Shown here one piece after another: positions 62,023 to 64,000 of a DNA stretch of 64,000 bases (the stretch's first letter is position 1; every line of letters begins with the position of its first letter). The notes beneath the pieces were generated by a model that was given only the letters and a program-made list of their open reading frames with translations, was not told the DNA's origin and searched no databases. The DNA comes from CBDBES01 sp965204465 (lineage in GTDB: Bacteria; Spirochaetota; Leptospiria; Turneriellales; CBDBES01), in the NCBI GenBank assembly GCA_965204465.1, contig OZ241995.1:868001-932000 (forward strand), in the 5' to 3' direction. The translations under genes were made by a program, and so were the position numbers.

Positions 62023-64000
62023 ATGATAAAATATATTACCATTTTCTTACTTTGGGGTGGTTCTGCCTTATTTGGAATTGAATTTTTAGCCATCCCCTAT
62101 GCAAATAAAAAGGATCCAGCCCAATTTGGAGTATTCTTAAAGTGGTTTCCTAAAAAAGCAGCGGATAGATATGATATCTATTTTTTCAACCCTAAAAAAG
62201 AAAAAATTGCCGTACAGAAATCTATTTTAAAATTAGAAGAGATCAAAAAAATTTTAGGCGAATCTTATTTTAAATATAAAAAGGAGTTAAAATCGGCAAC
62301 AGATGAGGATTTTTTGAATAAATTATATACTCATCATCCCAATATATCTTTCTTTTCCATTTACGACCTTAAACTAGATAAAATACTGGCTAGCCGTTAT
62401 ATCCATCTTTTTAAAAAAAAGCCTTTGTCTAAAAATGTAGGCTACCAGTTGATCTCTTATGCAAAAGGGAAAATCATGGAAAGATCACCTGTTATAAGAA
62501 TTAATTGGAGAGATTATCCTAAGATCAACCCCCCTTCCAATATACGAATAAAGGCGGTAGATAAGGGTGCCAAAATAACCTGGGATAGGTCAGCAAAAGA
62601 GGGATTGATAGGATATAATATTTATATTTCTAGCGATCAAAAAACTTATAAAAAATATAATCAAAAAATGATCATTATTTTTAAAGGCGTTGCGGATCAA
62701 AAAAAAAGCAAACAAAAAAAGATAAAAGAACATGGCCGCTATACCATAGAATCATTAGTAAATCATAATACCTACTATCTTAAAATGACCACGGTGCATT
62801 TTAGTCATGCAGAATCTGATTTCTCTAAAGAGATGAGTTTCATTCCACGTAAAGAAGAAATTCCATTGGCTCCATCTATTATTTCTATTAAGCAAGATAG
62901 ATTTCCCCCTTTTGCTACCATACGATGGATCAGGAACACTTCAGGACCAGAAGTGGCCTATTATAATGTATATAGGGCCTCAAAAATGGATGGGCCTTTT
63001 ACCAGGATCAATCCTGTGCCCATTCCATCGGGAATAAATTATTACCAAGACAGTAAATTATTGGAATACGGCCACACCTACTGGTATGTATTAAAGGCAT
63101 TCGGTAAGGGTAATGAGAATAGTCCTCAGAGTATAGCCAAATATTTTAGCCCGGTTAAAAAAGTGCTTCCTCCTAAGGTAAAGATCGTTAAATTAATCTC
63201 AGGGATGAACCATATAAAAATGCATATATCCACTTTAGATAGTAAGTCTATTCTTAGATATGAGGTGATGCGCTCTATTGGATTAAAAGGAGAACTCAAG
63301 AAAATAGGCGAAATTTCTTTAGGTAACAAAGAGTATGTGGATAAAAATTTAAACCCTCGCCTTCTTTATTGTTATGTAGTATTATCCTTAGACATTTACG
63401 GTAATCTTTCAGATAAAAATGTTCCAAAATGCGCCAGGCCTGAAAATAAAGACAGATTAAATCCACCTTATAATGTGCATTCTTTTGCTGATCAGGGTGG
63501 TATTCTGGTTGAATGGGAAATGCAGGTAAATCCTTTTTTAGGTAGCTTTTATCTTTTTAGAAATTCCGAAAGAAATAAAAAATTTAAAAGGATAAAGATA
63601 CTATCCTCTCATTTCCGCAGATATATTGATCTGAAGGTGAACTTCAATATGAGATATTCCTACTATGTGGTTTCTGTTACAAAAGGAGGTTTACTGAGTG
63701 ATATATCGAATATTACTTCTGGTATTATAAGATCAAAGCCTCCTCTCCCGGTAAATGATCTGAAGGTATATCTCACACAAAAAAAACATTGTCTGATCAA
63801 CTGGAAATATTATTCAGATGATAATACTCATTTTCTGGTTATGGCCAGGGACTTAAGTACCAATAGAGAAATTCTTTTAGCCAAAAAAAGAAATTTCAAA
63901 AGGGAAAACAGGCCAAAGAGATTTGTCTGGAAGAAGCCATTGGCAGGGGATTACATTATTTATGTGGTTGTCGTCAATCAATATGATCAAAAGAGCCCTA
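62023..64000 (+). CDS. Large exported protein with FN3-like repeats, cut by window edge
   Basis: Open frame of at least 659 codons, starting at ATG 62023 after an AGGAAA box, with no stop before the right edge. The N-terminal helix (MIKYITIFLLWGGSALFGIE) is a signal peptide. Then four to five domains look like fibronectin type III: ITWDRSAKEGLIGYNIYISS, IRWIRNTSGPEVAYYNVYRA, YEVMRSIGLKGELKKIGEIS, GGILVEWEMQVNPFLGSFYL and LINWKYYSDDNTHFLVM. Each has the W...Y..Y core. A similar, shorter protein lies at 46667. It may be a surface or periplasmic binding protein; function unknown. Confidence 0.75.
   Translation, partial: MIKYITIFLLWGGSALFGIEFLAIPYANKKDPAQFGVFLKWFPKKAADRYDIYFFNPKKEKIAVQKSILKLEEIKKILGESYFKYKKELKSATDEDFLNKLYTHHPNISFFSIYDLKLDKILASRYIHLFKKKPLSKNVGYQLISYAKGKIMERSPVIRINWRDYPKINPPSNIRIKAVDKGAKITWDRSAKEGLIGYNIYISSDQKTYKKYNQKMIIIFKGVADQKKSKQKKIKEHGRYTIESLVNHNTYYLKMTTVHFSHAESDFSKEMSFIPRKEEIPLAPSIISIKQDRFPPFATIRWIRNTSGPEVAYYNVYRASKMDGPFTRINPVPIPSGINYYQDSKLLEYGHTYWYVLKAFGKGNENSPQSIAKYFSPVKKVLPPKVKIVKLISGMNHIKMHISTLDSKSILRYEVMRSIGLKGELKKIGEISLGNKEYVDKNLNPRLLYCYVVLSLDIYGNLSDKNVPKCARPENKDRLNPPYNVHSFADQGGILVEWEMQVNPFLGSFYLFRNSERNKKFKRIKILSSHFRRYIDLKVNFNMRYSYYVVSVTKGGLLSDISNITSGIIRSKPPLPVNDLKVYLTQKKHCLINWKYYSDDNTHFLVMARDLSTNREILLAKKRNFKRENRPKRFVWKKPLAGDYIIYVVVVNQYDQKSP

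Noticed and set aside
1..64000. tRNA, rRNA and known riboswitches
   Set aside because: I looked for tRNA T-loop (GGTTCGA) and anticodon-stem patterns. The few hits lie in coding DNA or IS ends and do not fold. No rRNA or riboswitch core was recognised.

Overview
This window is about 64 kb of AT-rich chromosomal DNA. It comes from a Gram-negative-type bacterium with many lipoproteins and diderm features. Several traits fit a spirochaete of the Leptospira type, but no rRNA or tRNA is present to prove it. MurE carries the DNPR motif of meso-diaminopimelate-adding enzymes. The lipoboxes are relaxed (FNC, SFC, ISC, LHC). A CHASE2-adenylate cyclase, a single-subunit SdhC and many short-peptide hypothetical genes are also present. 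The lineage is inference.

Layout. 1-4790 is a decaying defence/mobile island on the minus strand: a type III restriction-modification pair (res, cut by the left edge, and mod), a truncated HSDR_N-type nuclease domain, a doubly frameshifted ParB-domain gene and a deleted IS481-type remnant. 4893-10671 has an FAD oxidoreductase plus polyferredoxin pair and murE-murF. 10808-12477 encodes an EF-hand-like secreted protein and a DUF3500 lipoprotein. 12480-13180 is a repeat region with five copies of a 51-bp unit. 13181-24313 is mostly housekeeping: a YraN-like nuclease, YifB, a DegT aminotransferase, a GH113-like lipoprotein, a PfkB kinase, a HEAT-like protein, a glycosyltransferase, parA-parB and trpS. 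24666-27531 holds a frameshifted lipoprotein, an intact IS481-type element and a short LarC. 27640-36103 is a forward run: sdhCAB, a cyclophilin lipoprotein, argC-sixA, a glycosyltransferase and an Mrp ATPase. 36106-38304 is the CHASE2 cyclase.

38495-43061 is bounded by a 345-bp inverted repeat made of dead IS1182-like transposase DNA. It encloses a hypothetical gene, a Rieske/glutamate-synthase fusion and a NifU-pentapeptide fusion, like a fossil composite transposon. A GH16-like gene fragment abuts it. 43862-46538 is the minus-strand set hemE, fructosamine kinase and exonuclease III. 46667-48752 encodes an FN3-like and a TPR protein. 48903-54412 holds two tandem GLUG-repeat lipoproteins with near-identical promoters and ends but different middles. 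54569-56483 is an IS1182 element with a frameshifted transposase. 56684-58780 is a repeat-rich lipoprotein. 58931-61800 is etfBA plus a SpoIIM-like membrane protein. 62023 to the right edge is a long FN3-repeat secreted protein, cut by the window.

Functional links. SdhCAB, EtfAB and the Rieske/FMN enzyme serve respiratory electron flow. MurE/MurF, the PPIase, the glycosyltransferases and the lipoproteins serve the envelope. Dispersed short repeats (T-rich tract plus stem-loop, the CATTGGTTATTGTA motif, the CCCGTAGGGTGAAAAG motif) occur at gene ends and at IS scars throughout. An AAAAAATACTTG motif precedes five genes and looks like part of a shared promoter.
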